A DNA stretch of 64,000 bases, from contig JAJXZS010000020.1 of the NCBI GenBank assembly GCA_021779955.1, positions 1 through 64,000 of the forward strand. Direction: 5' to 3'. The translations under genes and the position numbers were made by a program. Shown here one piece after another: positions 8,271-17,385 of the stretch. Below the pieces are notes generated by a model. The model had not been told where the DNA came from and ran no database searches. It saw only the letters and a program-made list of their open reading frames with translations. Position 1 is the first letter of the stretch, and each line of letters starts with the position of its first letter. This DNA comes from Chloroflexota bacterium. GTDB lineage: Bacteria > Chloroflexota > Anaerolineae > Anaerolineales > Anaerolineaceae.

Positions 8271-9413
8271 TTAGATCGGCCTGAGTACCCGATCTTGCCT
8301 GAGTTGCTTAAAGTATAACGTCGAACCCGGAAGCATCGACTCTTCGGCAGCCTCCTGCCAGGCGATCACGCCCAACATGTTGGGCGCTTTTGGCTCATAC
8401 CCAAGGCTCTTCCAGAGCGCGTCATGCTTGGCGAGGTTCGAAGGGACAAAGATCAAGGATGCCTCGCATTGAAGGTCATTCGATGCCCGCTCCATCTCCT
8501 TGATCATCACCGGCAGGTATTGTGCGGGCGCCAATACGGAATCGAGGGCGATATCGGTGGTCCTCGCCACAAGGTTCTCCACCTGCCAGCCTATGACGCC
8601 CAACGTGTCTTTCTCGATATTAAGCAGCAGAAATGCCTTTTCACCAAGCTCTGCCATGACATCATCCCGGGTGAGCTGAGCTTCACCCTTGCGCATATGG
8701 TTGAGCACCTGGACGATCTCTTCCACCTGCTTGGGGCCGGCTCTACGCACGGTCACCTCGCCAAGCGGCAGCTTGACCGGTTGAGACGCCGGAGCAAATT
8801 TGGCTTCCTTTGCCGGAACATTGCGCGCCCAGGCCTGGGTCACCTGCTTCCAGGTATCATCATAAGATGACTCGTTCTTGATGACGACATTCGCCGCACT
8901 CATGTGGATCTCCTGCGGCACCTGGCTGGCGATGCGCTGGCGGGCATCAGCCTCGCTCATCTTCCGGTTTTTGACAAGGCGGTTCACCTGAACGTCAGGG
9001 GGAGCATAGACTACCCAAAGCGAATCGCAGTCTTCATTGATCCTGGCTTCGATCAACTTGATCGCTTCGATGACAATCACTTTTTGTTTCGCCCGCCTGA
9101 TGAGCAGGTCGAGTGCCTGTGTGACCAGAGGATGAATGATCTGTTCCTGCTTGGCAAGGGCATCCGGGTCGTTGAAAAGCAGGCGCCCCAGCTTCTCGCG
9201 GTCGATCTGCCCGTCCGGCATGAGCATGAACTTGCCGAATGTCTCGATGACTGCATTATAACCGGGCGCGCCGGGAGCCATGGCGCGATGTGCCAGGGCG
9301 TCCGCATCAATACCATAAGCCCCGAGGTGTTCCAACATCCGCCGGACGACGCTCTTACCTGTGCCGATGCTTCCGGTCAGACCGATGATATATTTGTCAG
9401 GCCACTTTTTCAA
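8271..9413 (-). CDS. coaE: Dephospho-CoA kinase with extra C-terminal acetyltransferase-like domain
   Basis: About 380 residues if the TTG at 9413 is used. It has a GCGGAG SD and leaves room for the divergent galT promoter. The frame stays open to 9506. The kinase part (about 1-200) shows the P-loop GSIGTGKS (14-21), DADAL (37-41) and NRKMSEADARQRIASQ near the end of the CoaE fold. It phosphorylates dephospho-CoA, the last step of CoA synthesis. The remaining ~170 residues (VTVRRAGPKQVEEIVQVLNH onward) look like a GNAT-type fold, with DVMAELGEKAFLLL and a late KSLGYEP. CoaE alone is about 200 residues, so this is a fusion. Confidence 0.85.
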   Translation of the reverse strand: MKKWPDKYIIGLTGSIGTGKSVVRRMLEHLGAYGIDADALAHRAMAPGAPGYNAVIETFGKFMLMPDGQIDREKLGRLLFNDPDALAKQEQIIHPLVTQALDLLIRRAKQKVIVIEAIKLIEARINEDCDSLWVVYAPPDVQVNRLVKNRKMSEADARQRIASQVPQEIHMSAANVVIKNESSYDDTWKQVTQAWARNVPAKEAKFAPASQPVKLPLGEVTVRRAGPKQVEEIVQVLNHMRKGEAQLTRDDVMAELGEKAFLLLNIEKDTLGVIGWQVENLVARTTDIALDSVLAPAQYLPVMIKEMERASNDLQCEASLIFVPSNLAKHDALWKSLGYEPKAPNMLGVIAWQEAAEESMLPGSTLYFKQLRQDRVLRPI

Positions 9414-9499
9414 TGGGATTCTCCGCTCGACGGCTGTGGATGGAAAACGTTTTCTCTTCTTTAATATTTTAGCCTTGGGAAGGATGGATGTCAAACAAC

Positions 9500-9532
9500 T
9501 TGACAATTCTATCGAGAGGAATGAGATATAAT
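9500..9532 (+). promoter_or_regulatory. Candidate promoter for galT
   Basis: A perfect TTGACA (9500-9505) and TATAAT (9527-9532) precede galT, but their spacing is 21 bases, longer than the usual 17. The -10 box is convincing. The -35 assignment is less so. Confidence 0.45.
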
Positions 9533-9559
9533 TTTTCCAAGTAGATCAAGGAGATGCAC

Positions 9560-10579
9560 ATGTTCGATTCGCCGCATCGAAGATATAACCCCCTTGCCCG
9601 TGAATGGGTGCTTGTTTCGCCGCAAAGGTCGCAGCGTCCGTGGCAGGGACAGGTGGAGAAGAAAGCCCTGTCTGAACTGCCGCCATACGATCCCGATTGC
9701 TATCTCTGCCCATCCAATCCGCGCGCGGGCGGCGTAAGAAACCCTGCATACACAGATACATTCGTCTTCGACAACGACTTTCCTGCCCTGCTGAACGACC
9801 CATCCCAGGCGGGCATGCGCAACGAACAGAGTGAGCTCCTGCAGACTGAATCTGAACCCGGAATCTGCCGGGTGATCTGCTTTTCTCCGCGCCACGATCT
9901 GACCATCCCTCAACTGCCGCTCGAGTCCGTGGAGAAGGTGATCCATACCTGGGTGGACCAGTCACGCGAGTTGGAAGCCCTCGACTGGATCCGCTATGTG
10001 CAGATATTCGAGAATAAGGGCGCAATCATGGGCTGCTCGAACCCGCATCCGCACAGCCAGCTTTGGGCGACGCACAGTGTGCCAAACGAGCCTGAAAAAG
10101 AACTGCTCGCTCAACACGATTACCTCCAAAGCCATGCCAGGCCTTTGCTCATCGAATATTTGGAAGAGGAAAAACGTACCGGCGAGCGCATCGTCTCGGT
10201 GAACGAGCATTTTACGGCGCTGGTTCCATTCTGGGCGATCTGGCCGTTCGAGGTGATGGTCACAGCGCACCGCCCTGTACCGCACCTGGCTGATCTATCG
10301 CTCGATGAGCAGGCTTCGCTGGCTGCGATCTACAGCGACGTGACCAAACGCTACGACCGGCTCTTCAATATATCCTTCCCCTATTCAATGGGCTTTCACC
10401 AGGCGCCGGCCGACGGCAACGCCCACCCTGAATGGGTGCTGCACGCCCACTTTTATCCGCCACTGCTGCGCTCCGCCACGGTCAAGAAGTTTATGGTTGG
10501 CTACGAAATGCTGGCGATGCCGCAGCGCGATTTGACCGCCGAATCCGCTGCCGCCCGGTTACGCGAATTGGGAGAATGA
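9560..10579 (+). CDS. galT: Galactose-1-phosphate uridylyltransferase
   Basis: 339 residues. The ATG at 9560 is preferred over 9554 because AAGGAG (9548-9553) then sits six bases upstream. It has zinc ligands C47-x2-C50 and the catalytic NPHPHSQ (161-167), where His165 forms the uridylyl intermediate. It exchanges UMP between UDP-glucose and galactose-1-phosphate in the Leloir pathway. galK lies 42 kb away at 51706, so the pathway is not one operon. The gene overlaps the next by ATGA. Confidence 0.95.
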   Translation: MFDSPHRRYNPLAREWVLVSPQRSQRPWQGQVEKKALSELPPYDPDCYLCPSNPRAGGVRNPAYTDTFVFDNDFPALLNDPSQAGMRNEQSELLQTESEPGICRVICFSPRHDLTIPQLPLESVEKVIHTWVDQSRELEALDWIRYVQIFENKGAIMGCSNPHPHSQLWATHSVPNEPEKELLAQHDYLQSHARPLLIEYLEEEKRTGERIVSVNEHFTALVPFWAIWPFEVMVTAHRPVPHLADLSLDEQASLAAIYSDVTKRYDRLFNISFPYSMGFHQAPADGNAHPEWVLHAHFYPPLLRSATVKKFMVGYEMLAMPQRDLTAESAAARLRELGE

Positions 10580-11535
10580 GAGAGATCATGGAAATGCGAA
10601 CCCTTTACCCTGAAATCGTGCCATACAAAAATGGAATGTTGAAGGTCTCCTCCCTGCACTCGCTCTACTATGAGGAATGCGGCAATCCTGAGGGTGCTCC
10701 GATCCTTTTCCTGCACGGCGGGCCGGGTGTTGGATTGAGGGAGTATTACCGTCAGTTCTTCGACCCGCGGTTCTACCGGATCGTGCTATTCGCCCAGCGC
10801 GGGGCGGTGCAGAGCACGCCGCATGCCGAAATTGAAGAAAACGACACATGGGCTCTTGTCGAGGATATCGAGAGACTACGTGTGCACCTGGGCATCGACC
10901 GCTGGGTGGTCTTTGGCGGAAGCTGGGGCAGCACACTGGCATTGACCTACGCGCTGAATCACAAGGAACGCGTGATGGGATTGATCTTGAGGGGAATCTA
11001 CCTTGGCAGAAGGCGCGAACAGGATTGGATCTACAAAGCAGGCGCCGATTTGTTCTTCCCCAACGCCTGGCAGCGCTTCATCGGTCCGATTGCACCACAA
11101 AAACGCGATAACCTTGTCGCAGCGTATTACGATTTACTCAACAGCCCAGACAAGAAGATCCAGGCAACCGCTGCCCAAACCTGGACGGCCTGGGAAGACA
11201 GCCTGGTGTTGATCAATGACCAACTCATGCCGCCGAGCGATCCTCTCCTGGCGCTTTGCTGTGCGCGTATCGAATGCCATTACATGCTTCACGATCTGTT
11301 CCTGGGGGAGGAAAATTATATTCTGAGCCGGATTCGCTCCCTTCAAGGGATCCCATGCCGCATTGTACAGGGCCAGTTGGACTTTTGCTGCCCGCCCTTC
11401 TCGGCAGTGGACCTCTGCCAGCAATATCCCGACGCCGAGCTGCGTCTCGTGAAAGACGGCACGCACTGGTCCCGTCTCCCATCGATTGCGGACGAACTGG
11501 TTCGCGCGACGGACGACTTCAGAAAGTTGTATTAA
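10576..11535 (+). CDS. Proline iminopeptidase-like alpha/beta hydrolase
   Basis: About 319 residues. The ATG at 10576 overlaps the galT TGA; ATGs at 10588 and 10594 are alternatives. S33-family features are the oxyanion HGGPG (47-51), the nucleophile elbow GGSWGS (Ser116), Asp269 in GQLDF and His297 in GTHWS. These enzymes release N-terminal proline from peptides. The motif normally written DQRGCGRS reads AQRGAVQS here (Ala73 for Asp), so substrate recognition may differ. Translationally coupled to galT, although the functions are not obviously linked. Convergent, with a 4-base overlap, with the ABC gene at 11532. Confidence 0.85.
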   Translation: MREIMEMRTLYPEIVPYKNGMLKVSSLHSLYYEECGNPEGAPILFLHGGPGVGLREYYRQFFDPRFYRIVLFAQRGAVQSTPHAEIEENDTWALVEDIERLRVHLGIDRWVVFGGSWGSTLALTYALNHKERVMGLILRGIYLGRRREQDWIYKAGADLFFPNAWQRFIGPIAPQKRDNLVAAYYDLLNSPDKKIQATAAQTWTAWEDSLVLINDQLMPPSDPLLALCCARIECHYMLHDLFLGEENYILSRIRSLQGIPCRIVQGQLDFCCPPFSAVDLCQQYPDAELRLVKDGTHWSRLPSIADELVRATDDFRKLY

Positions 11536-13355
11536 TCCCCGGAAAATTGACGATTATAGAGCTCCGCGTAGATTCCCTTACGCGCGAGTAATTCGTCGTG
11601 CCTGCCCTGCTCGACGATCCGTCCGTCATCGACCACGCAGATAAGGTCGGCGTTGCGGATGGTGCTCAACCGGTGAGCAATCACCACAGCGGTGCGGCCC
11701 TGGAGCAACCTTGCGAGCGCATCCTGAATCAGGCTCTCGGTCAGGCTATCCACATTCGAAGTTGCCTCGTCGAGAATGAGGATTCGCGGATCGGTCAACA
11801 GCGCGCGGGCAATGCAGACCAATTGGCGCTGCCCAACGGAAAGGTTCACGGCACCCTCAAGAACTCTGGTATCGTAGCCATCAGGCTTGGCCATAATGAA
11901 ATCATTTGCGTTGGCTTTTATCGCTGCCTGAACGATCTCTTCATCGGTGGCATCCGGCTTGCCAAAACGGATGTTCTCGGCGATCGTCCCCGAAAAGAGG
12001 AAGGAATTCTGGGGCACCAAACCAAGCTGTTCATGCAAGGAGCGCTGGGTCACGCCGCGGATGTCGTGCCCGTCGATCAGCACGGAGCCTGATGTCGGCT
12101 CGTAAAAACGGGCGATCAGGTTGCTGATCGAGGTTTTCCCGGCGCCAGTGGGGCCGACGAGCGCAACCGTCTGACCTGGCTCGATGACCAGGTTGACATC
12201 ATGCAGCACCTCGGGCAATCCGGGCCTGTAGGCAAAGGATACATGGTCAAAGCGGATCTGTCCCTCGATGCGCGGCAGTTGCTCGGCGTTTGGAATATCT
12301 TTGACTTCCGGATCGGTGTCGAGCAGTTTGAGCACCTGCTCGCCGCCGGCCATCGCCGCCTGCATGGTGGTATACATGCGGCTGAGCTCCTGGATGGGCG
12401 AGAAGAAGCGTGTCACGTAAGAGAGAAAAGCGACAAGGATGCCGACGGTAACCGTTCCAGCGCCCACATACCTGCCGCCGAACCACAAGACGATGCATGT
12501 CGCCAGAACACCCAGAAATTCGACCGCAGGTAGAAACACGAAAGAAAGGGTCATCGCGTCGATATTGGCTTTGCGGTTGGCCTGGTTGACCTGGTCGAAA
12601 CGCGTCTGCGAGGTATTCTCCTGACCGAAAGCCTGGATGACCCGAACGCCCGAAATATCCTCTGCCAGATCGCCAACGACCCTCGCTACGGATGTGCGTG
12701 TTTCGCGGTAAGCGCCCCTGGCTTTGCTCGAAAACCACACAGTTGCCCCAACCATCAGCGGCAAGACGGTGAATGTCAACAGGGCAAGGCGCGCGTCCAT
12801 CAGCAGCATGGTCACAATGATCCCCACCAGGAGAAACATGTCGCCCAGGAGGGTGATGATACCCTGGGAAATCAACTCATTGATCGTGGCGACGTCGTTC
12901 ATCACGCGGGAGACGGTCACCCCGACGATATGGGTGTCGTGGTAGCCGATGGAAAGCATCTGCAGGTGTTCGAAAAGCTGGCCGCGCATGTTCGCAAGGA
13001 CGCGCTGCCCCACCTTCGAAAGGAGATACTGCTGCACTGACGAAAAAAGATAGAGGCCGACAAAGGCGGCAGCGGTATAGAGCGAAATGCGTGCGAGACC
13101 GGCTGCATTCCCCAGTGTGATGTACTGGTCGATGGCGACCTTGAGCAGATAAGGCACCAGCAGCGTGAGTCCTGAGACGCCGAGCATCGAAACCGTCGCC
13201 AATGCCATCTGCCAGCGGTACGGCTTAAGGAATGCCAGCATGCGCCCGACAATGCGCTTGTCGAAAACTTTACCCTTGGTATCTTCCTGGGAGAAGTTTT
13301 CTAGCACCCCGCGGGGGCCCATGCCTGCTCCGGTCACTCCAATTCCGAATCCCAT
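11532..13355 (-). CDS. ABC exporter half-transporter, second subunit of a heterodimer
   Basis: 607 residues: a six-helix exporter membrane domain (about 45-330), then an ATPase domain with Walker A GPTGAGKTS (401-409), signature LSVGQRQ (505-511) and Walker B ILILDEATS with the catalytic Glu530. The signature departs from LSGGQ. Together with the Asp at the Glu position in its partner, this gives one canonical and one degenerate ATP site, as in TM287/288-type exporters. It starts one base after the partner's stop. Likely a multidrug or lipid exporter; substrate unknown. Confidence 0.9.
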   Translation of the reverse strand: MGFGIGVTGAGMGPRGVLENFSQEDTKGKVFDKRIVGRMLAFLKPYRWQMALATVSMLGVSGLTLLVPYLLKVAIDQYITLGNAAGLARISLYTAAAFVGLYLFSSVQQYLLSKVGQRVLANMRGQLFEHLQMLSIGYHDTHIVGVTVSRVMNDVATINELISQGIITLLGDMFLLVGIIVTMLLMDARLALLTFTVLPLMVGATVWFSSKARGAYRETRTSVARVVGDLAEDISGVRVIQAFGQENTSQTRFDQVNQANRKANIDAMTLSFVFLPAVEFLGVLATCIVLWFGGRYVGAGTVTVGILVAFLSYVTRFFSPIQELSRMYTTMQAAMAGGEQVLKLLDTDPEVKDIPNAEQLPRIEGQIRFDHVSFAYRPGLPEVLHDVNLVIEPGQTVALVGPTGAGKTSISNLIARFYEPTSGSVLIDGHDIRGVTQRSLHEQLGLVPQNSFLFSGTIAENIRFGKPDATDEEIVQAAIKANANDFIMAKPDGYDTRVLEGAVNLSVGQRQLVCIARALLTDPRILILDEATSNVDSLTESLIQDALARLLQGRTAVVIAHRLSTIRNADLICVVDDGRIVEQGRHDELLARKGIYAELYNRQFSGD

Positions 13356-13356
13356 C

Positions 13357-15183
13357 TTAAAGCGTCTCCCCTTGCGAAGATGATTGTGCTTCTGTAACGC
13401 CGGCTGCGCCTGCGTTCTTCGGCTTCTTCGGCTTGAGTTGCTGCTGATAGATATTGTTGTAAAGCGGTGAGCTTGCCAACAGCTCTTCGTGCTTGCCGCG
13501 GGCAGCTATCTTGCCTTTCTCAAGCACAAGGATCAAATCCGCTTTCTGGACGGTGCTGAGCCGGTGCGCAATGACAAAGGTCGTGCGGTGTAGCATCACT
13601 TTTTCGAGCGCGAGTTGGATCAAATGCTCGGTTTCGCTGTCGACGCTGGAAGTCGCGTCATCAAGGATGAGGATGCGCGGATCGGTGAGCAGGGCGCGCG
13701 CAATCGCAATGCGCTGCTTTTGCCCGCCCGAAAGTGTAGCGCCGCGTTCACCCACCCGTGTTTCATATCCATCCTTCATTTGCAGAATGAAACCGTGCGC
13801 CTGGGCAGCCTTTGCGGCTTCTTCCACTTCCTCCCGGGTAGCTTCTGGCCTGCCAAAGCGGATATTTTCCAGGATGTTGCCCGAGAACAAGGTCGTTTCC
13901 TGCAGAACGATGCCAATCTGGCTGCGCAGAGAGTTGATCTTTACGTTGCGCAAATCGACTCCATCGATGCTGACGGCGCCTGCCGTTGGATCGTAGAAGC
14001 GAGGGATGAGATTCACTACTGTGGTCTTGCCAGATCCGGTGGTTCCCAGAAGGGCGATCACCTGGTTCGGTTGCGCCTCGAAGCTGATTCCCTTCAAAAC
14101 ATCGGAGTGGCGTCCATATCCGAAGGAGACCTGGTCGAATTTGACTTCACCGCGCGGGAAGGTAACGCTGCGACAGTCCGGTTCATCGTGGACAGCGGGT
14201 ACCGCATCCAGGATCTGGAATATCCGGTCGCCCGCCGCACCTGCCATGGTAATCGCAGGTAGAACCATGCCCAACTGGCGAATGGGCACCAGGAGCTGCC
14301 CCATATAAGTGGTAAAAGCAACCAGTTCGCCCAGGCTGATGTGCTGGCTGATCACCAGTGAGCCGCCGAACCAGAGGATGACCACGCTGCCGATGTTGGC
14401 AATCAGGTTGAGCAAGGGCATGTTCTGCGCTTGCATTCGGGCGGAAACGGTCGAAAGGCCATACCATTTGGTATTCTCCAGCTCGAAACGCTCGATCTCG
14501 GCGCCTTCCTGCGCAAATGTCTTCACCACCTGCGCCCCGCGCAAATTTTGTTCGATGCGCGTGGTAAGCACACCCAACTGCTGCTGAATTTTCAGCGAAA
14601 GCGGGCGGAATTTGCGTCCAAAGCGGACCGATTGGAAAACCAGCAGTGGCATGGCGGCAATCGCCAGCAAACCCAGTTGCGGATTCAGCCAGATCATCAC
14701 ACCGGCGGTGATGAGCATCAAGACCATGCCCTCGATCACACGGAAGGTGGCGCGGCCGGTGAGGAAGCGAATCCGCTCAACGTCCTGGATGGCACGGCTG
14801 AGCAAATCGCCGGCCTCGGCCTGATCGTGGAAGGAGAAGGAAAGAACTGTGATCTTGCGTTGAAGCTCGTTGCGCAAATCGTACGCCACATTTTGCGATG
14901 CGATTTCAGTCCAGCGGCCTTCGAAATATGTGAAAATCCCTTTTACGATGACCAGCGCCAGCAATCCCCCGACGGCAAGGCTCAAAAGAGACGCATTTTG
15001 CTTGTCGATGGTATTGTCGATCGTCCAACTGATGATGAGCGGGCTGACCATGCTGATGGCGTCGATCAGCAACATCATGCCATAAGCGCCAGCGGTCAGC
15101 CTCCAATGTGGACGCAAATAACCGAAGGCGCGTAATAATGCACCCTTCTGTTGGGGGGAGTTCGACTGGGCTTCAGCGGTCAT
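13357..15183 (-). CDS. ABC exporter half-transporter, first subunit of a heterodimer
   Basis: 608 residues: exporter membrane domain (about 25-320) and ATPase domain with Walker A GTTGSGKTT (380-388), canonical signature LSGGQKQR (484-491) and Walker B ILILDDATSSVDS, where Asp509 replaces the catalytic Glu. The degenerate Walker B should pair with the degenerate LSVGQ of the downstream subunit. First gene of a two-gene operon. A polar Lys/Pro tail follows the ATPase domain. Confidence 0.9.
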   Translation of the reverse strand: MTAEAQSNSPQQKGALLRAFGYLRPHWRLTAGAYGMMLLIDAISMVSPLIISWTIDNTIDKQNASLLSLAVGGLLALVIVKGIFTYFEGRWTEIASQNVAYDLRNELQRKITVLSFSFHDQAEAGDLLSRAIQDVERIRFLTGRATFRVIEGMVLMLITAGVMIWLNPQLGLLAIAAMPLLVFQSVRFGRKFRPLSLKIQQQLGVLTTRIEQNLRGAQVVKTFAQEGAEIERFELENTKWYGLSTVSARMQAQNMPLLNLIANIGSVVILWFGGSLVISQHISLGELVAFTTYMGQLLVPIRQLGMVLPAITMAGAAGDRIFQILDAVPAVHDEPDCRSVTFPRGEVKFDQVSFGYGRHSDVLKGISFEAQPNQVIALLGTTGSGKTTVVNLIPRFYDPTAGAVSIDGVDLRNVKINSLRSQIGIVLQETTLFSGNILENIRFGRPEATREEVEEAAKAAQAHGFILQMKDGYETRVGERGATLSGGQKQRIAIARALLTDPRILILDDATSSVDSETEHLIQLALEKVMLHRTTFVIAHRLSTVQKADLILVLEKGKIAARGKHEELLASSPLYNNIYQQQLKPKKPKNAGAAGVTEAQSSSQGETL

Positions 15184-15350
15184 ATTGATTGATCAGTCCT
15201 TTGGGCTGCTCTTATTTTGCACCCGAGTGTGATTTTTGACAATACCGTAAAGAGAATCTAGTGTAGAATCAAACCCAATTGCGGAAAATCCCGTTGAGGT
15301 TTAGCTCGGCAACACTTGCAGCAAGTCATTGAAACGCCGGGGTAAGTTCA

Positions 15351-16121
15351 TTGGTCAAGCATCCACTGGTCAACACGCTCAAAAATTTGACGGGAAACGC
15401 TCGGGCAGGCGTTCTCACGGAACCCATTGTCGGTATCCCTTTCAATTTGGTGCTGCCATACGCATCGGTCTACATGATCGAGCTGGGTTTGGACGATTTG
15501 CAGATCGGCAGCATCGCAAGTATCGGTTTGATCGTGCAGGTGGCCCTGGCATTATTGGGCGGCGCCATTACAGACCGGCTGGGCCGCAAGCTGACAACGT
15601 TCATTTTCGATATCCTGTCATTGAGCGTGCCGGCCGTGATTTGGGCAGTTGCCCGGGATTACCGGTACTTCCTGGCCGCCGCGATCTTCAACGGGATGTG
15701 GAGAATCACATCGACCTCATGGACGTGCCTGATGGTTGAAGACACAAACCCCAATCATCTCGTGCATTTCTTCTCGTGGATTTACATCGCAGGACTGGTT
15801 TCCGCCTTTTTTGCTCCCATCGCGGGTCTGTTTGTCAATCGATTTGGTCTGGTTTTAGCGGTGAGGGGGCTCTATCTTTTTGCAGCCGTGATGATCATCC
15901 TTGGCACCACACCCTTTGGCTGGATCGCCGGAAGTCTATCCGAATCGAACCGCATCCTGCCGTTTCTTCTCAACCTGGGATTGTTCGCTTGCGGAGCTGT
16001 GCTCATCCTGTTGACCACCCGCAGGAACGAGCGTGCCGATTTCAAGGTCCAGGCTTCTTCCGCTAAATCAGGTGGCTTAGTTCATCGATTAAGCGCCGGA
16101 TTTGGGATTCGCTATGCGTAG
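15351..16121 (+). pseudogene. Internally shortened MFS transporter
   Basis: 256 residues from a TTG with GGGGTAAG upstream. The N-terminal six helices of a major facilitator are well formed, with the helix 2-3 motif GGAITDRLGRK. After helix 6 the sequence passes to FGWIAGSLSESNRILPFLLN and one last helix ending in TTRRNE, which resembles the end of a 12-helix MFS protein. The middle (about helices 7-10) would then have been lost in frame. The last 20 codons overlap the convergent aminotransferase gene. A complete MFS protein has about 400 residues, so I think it is non-functional, though it remains open. Confidence 0.55.
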
Positions 16122-17160
16122 CGAATATAGCTATGCGCAACGCGCCGCCTGCCGGAACACTGGTGTACTGCTGCACCCATTCCACGGCAATTCCACGGTC
16201 GAAAAGCCTGTCCCTGACCGCGATCAGGTTGAGCCCCGCCTGGGCCGGAATGCACAGGATCGGCACAGGCGAATCGTCCATGGCGAATCCGATCTCCCGC
16301 ATACCCTGTTTGGCCTTTGACACGTTTCTCCAGAGCTGTTCGCGCAAGGACGGTTCTTCCCTGGCAATCTGGAGCGATGCGGCAGCCGCTGCTGCCATCG
16401 CAAGGGGGATGCTGCTGGCGCCCGCACTGATGCGCGATGCCTTCTCGAGCGCTTCCACCCAGCCCCGCGTGCCATAGATCAGCCCGCCGCCTGTACCAAA
16501 AGCTTTGCTGAGTGTAACGCAGCTTCTCACCACACCATCGGGGAGCGCAAAATAGTCAGTTGTGCCGCGTCCGTGCGGGCCGAGCACGCCGCCCGCGTGT
16601 GCATCGTCGACAAAGATGCGCCCGCTCAAATTCTCGATCAAGGGCAAATAAGCATCCAGGGGCGCGATCTCGCCGGAGATGGGGAAAACTCCGTCGGTGA
16701 AGACCAGCGGCCTTTCATTTGGTTTCAAATGAGCGGCAAGTTGACGCTCGAGATCATCCGGATCGCGGTGATGGAATACGAAGATGGGTTTGTTCGTGCC
16801 CTGGGCCGCATCCCAGATGGAAAAGTGAGCGTCCGAGTCGATGAATATGACGTCGTAAAGCGTCGCGGTCGATTGCGCAAGGAAGGAAGGCCCGAGATAA
16901 CCTGAAGCAAACAGGCTGGCCTTTTCCGCGCCGAAGAATTCGGCTGCCCTGGTTTCCAATTCTGCGTAAACGGGATGTTCACCCAGCCCGCCGCGCGGGA
17001 TGGTGCTCGAAACGCCGTACTGCTCCAGGCAGTCGGCAGCAGCGCGGATCACCCTGGGGTGACTCTGCAGCCCCAGGTAGCCTGTGCCTGCAAAAACGTC
17101 AAGGAACTTGCCATTGATGAGCGTTGTGGCGCCGACGCGCCCCTGGATGGAGGTTTTCAT
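16063..17160 (-). CDS. Alpha-oxoamine synthase-type aminotransferase (BioF/KBL-like)
   Basis: 365 residues. It has the fold type I PLP features of the BioF/Kbl/HemA/SPT family: a Gly-rich YLGLQSHP start, ASGYLG, FVDDAHAGGVLGPHGRG (183-199; Asp for the pyridine nitrogen) and TLSKAFGTGGG with the Schiff-base Lys219. Such enzymes condense an amino acid with an acyl-CoA. The product cannot be assigned: no biotin, heme or threonine-degradation genes are adjacent. The family commonly has about 390 residues, so the N-terminus is slightly short. Confidence 0.8.
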   Translation of the reverse strand: MKTSIQGRVGATTLINGKFLDVFAGTGYLGLQSHPRVIRAAADCLEQYGVSSTIPRGGLGEHPVYAELETRAAEFFGAEKASLFASGYLGPSFLAQSTATLYDVIFIDSDAHFSIWDAAQGTNKPIFVFHHRDPDDLERQLAAHLKPNERPLVFTDGVFPISGEIAPLDAYLPLIENLSGRIFVDDAHAGGVLGPHGRGTTDYFALPDGVVRSCVTLSKAFGTGGGLIYGTRGWVEALEKASRISAGASSIPLAMAAAAAASLQIAREEPSLREQLWRNVSKAKQGMREIGFAMDDSPVPILCIPAQAGLNLIAVRDRLFDRGIAVEWVQQYTSVPAGGALRIAIFATHSESQIRRLIDELSHLI

Positions 17161-17242
17161 GCGAAGGTAATCTCACATCTCATGCAGATTCACGGGAAGG
17201 ATTGGATTTTAACTCTGTTCAGGGCTTCTTTTTCTCGTAGTT

Positions 17243-17358
17243 CGTCATCCTGAGCAGAGCGAAGGATCTTCAATCACCATTATAGGGCAGCATGTCCGGT
17301 TAATATCCATGAGGTCTAAAGAGTTTATCGAAGATTCTTCACTTCGTTCAGAATGACA
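17243..17358. repeat. REP/MITE-like imperfect inverted repeat
   Basis: The left arm GTCATCCTGAGCAGAGCGAA (from 17244) is mirrored by the right arm ending at 17358, whose complement starts GTCATTCTGAACGAAGTGAA. The arms are about 28 bases and flank about 60 bases without coding potential. It lies between the aminotransferase start and the uvrC end. The sequence type is widespread as an intergenic repeat in environmental bacterial genomes (from memory). Confidence 0.7.
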
Positions 17359-17385
17359 AACCCAGTTTCTTCAAAAAGTGCAAGG

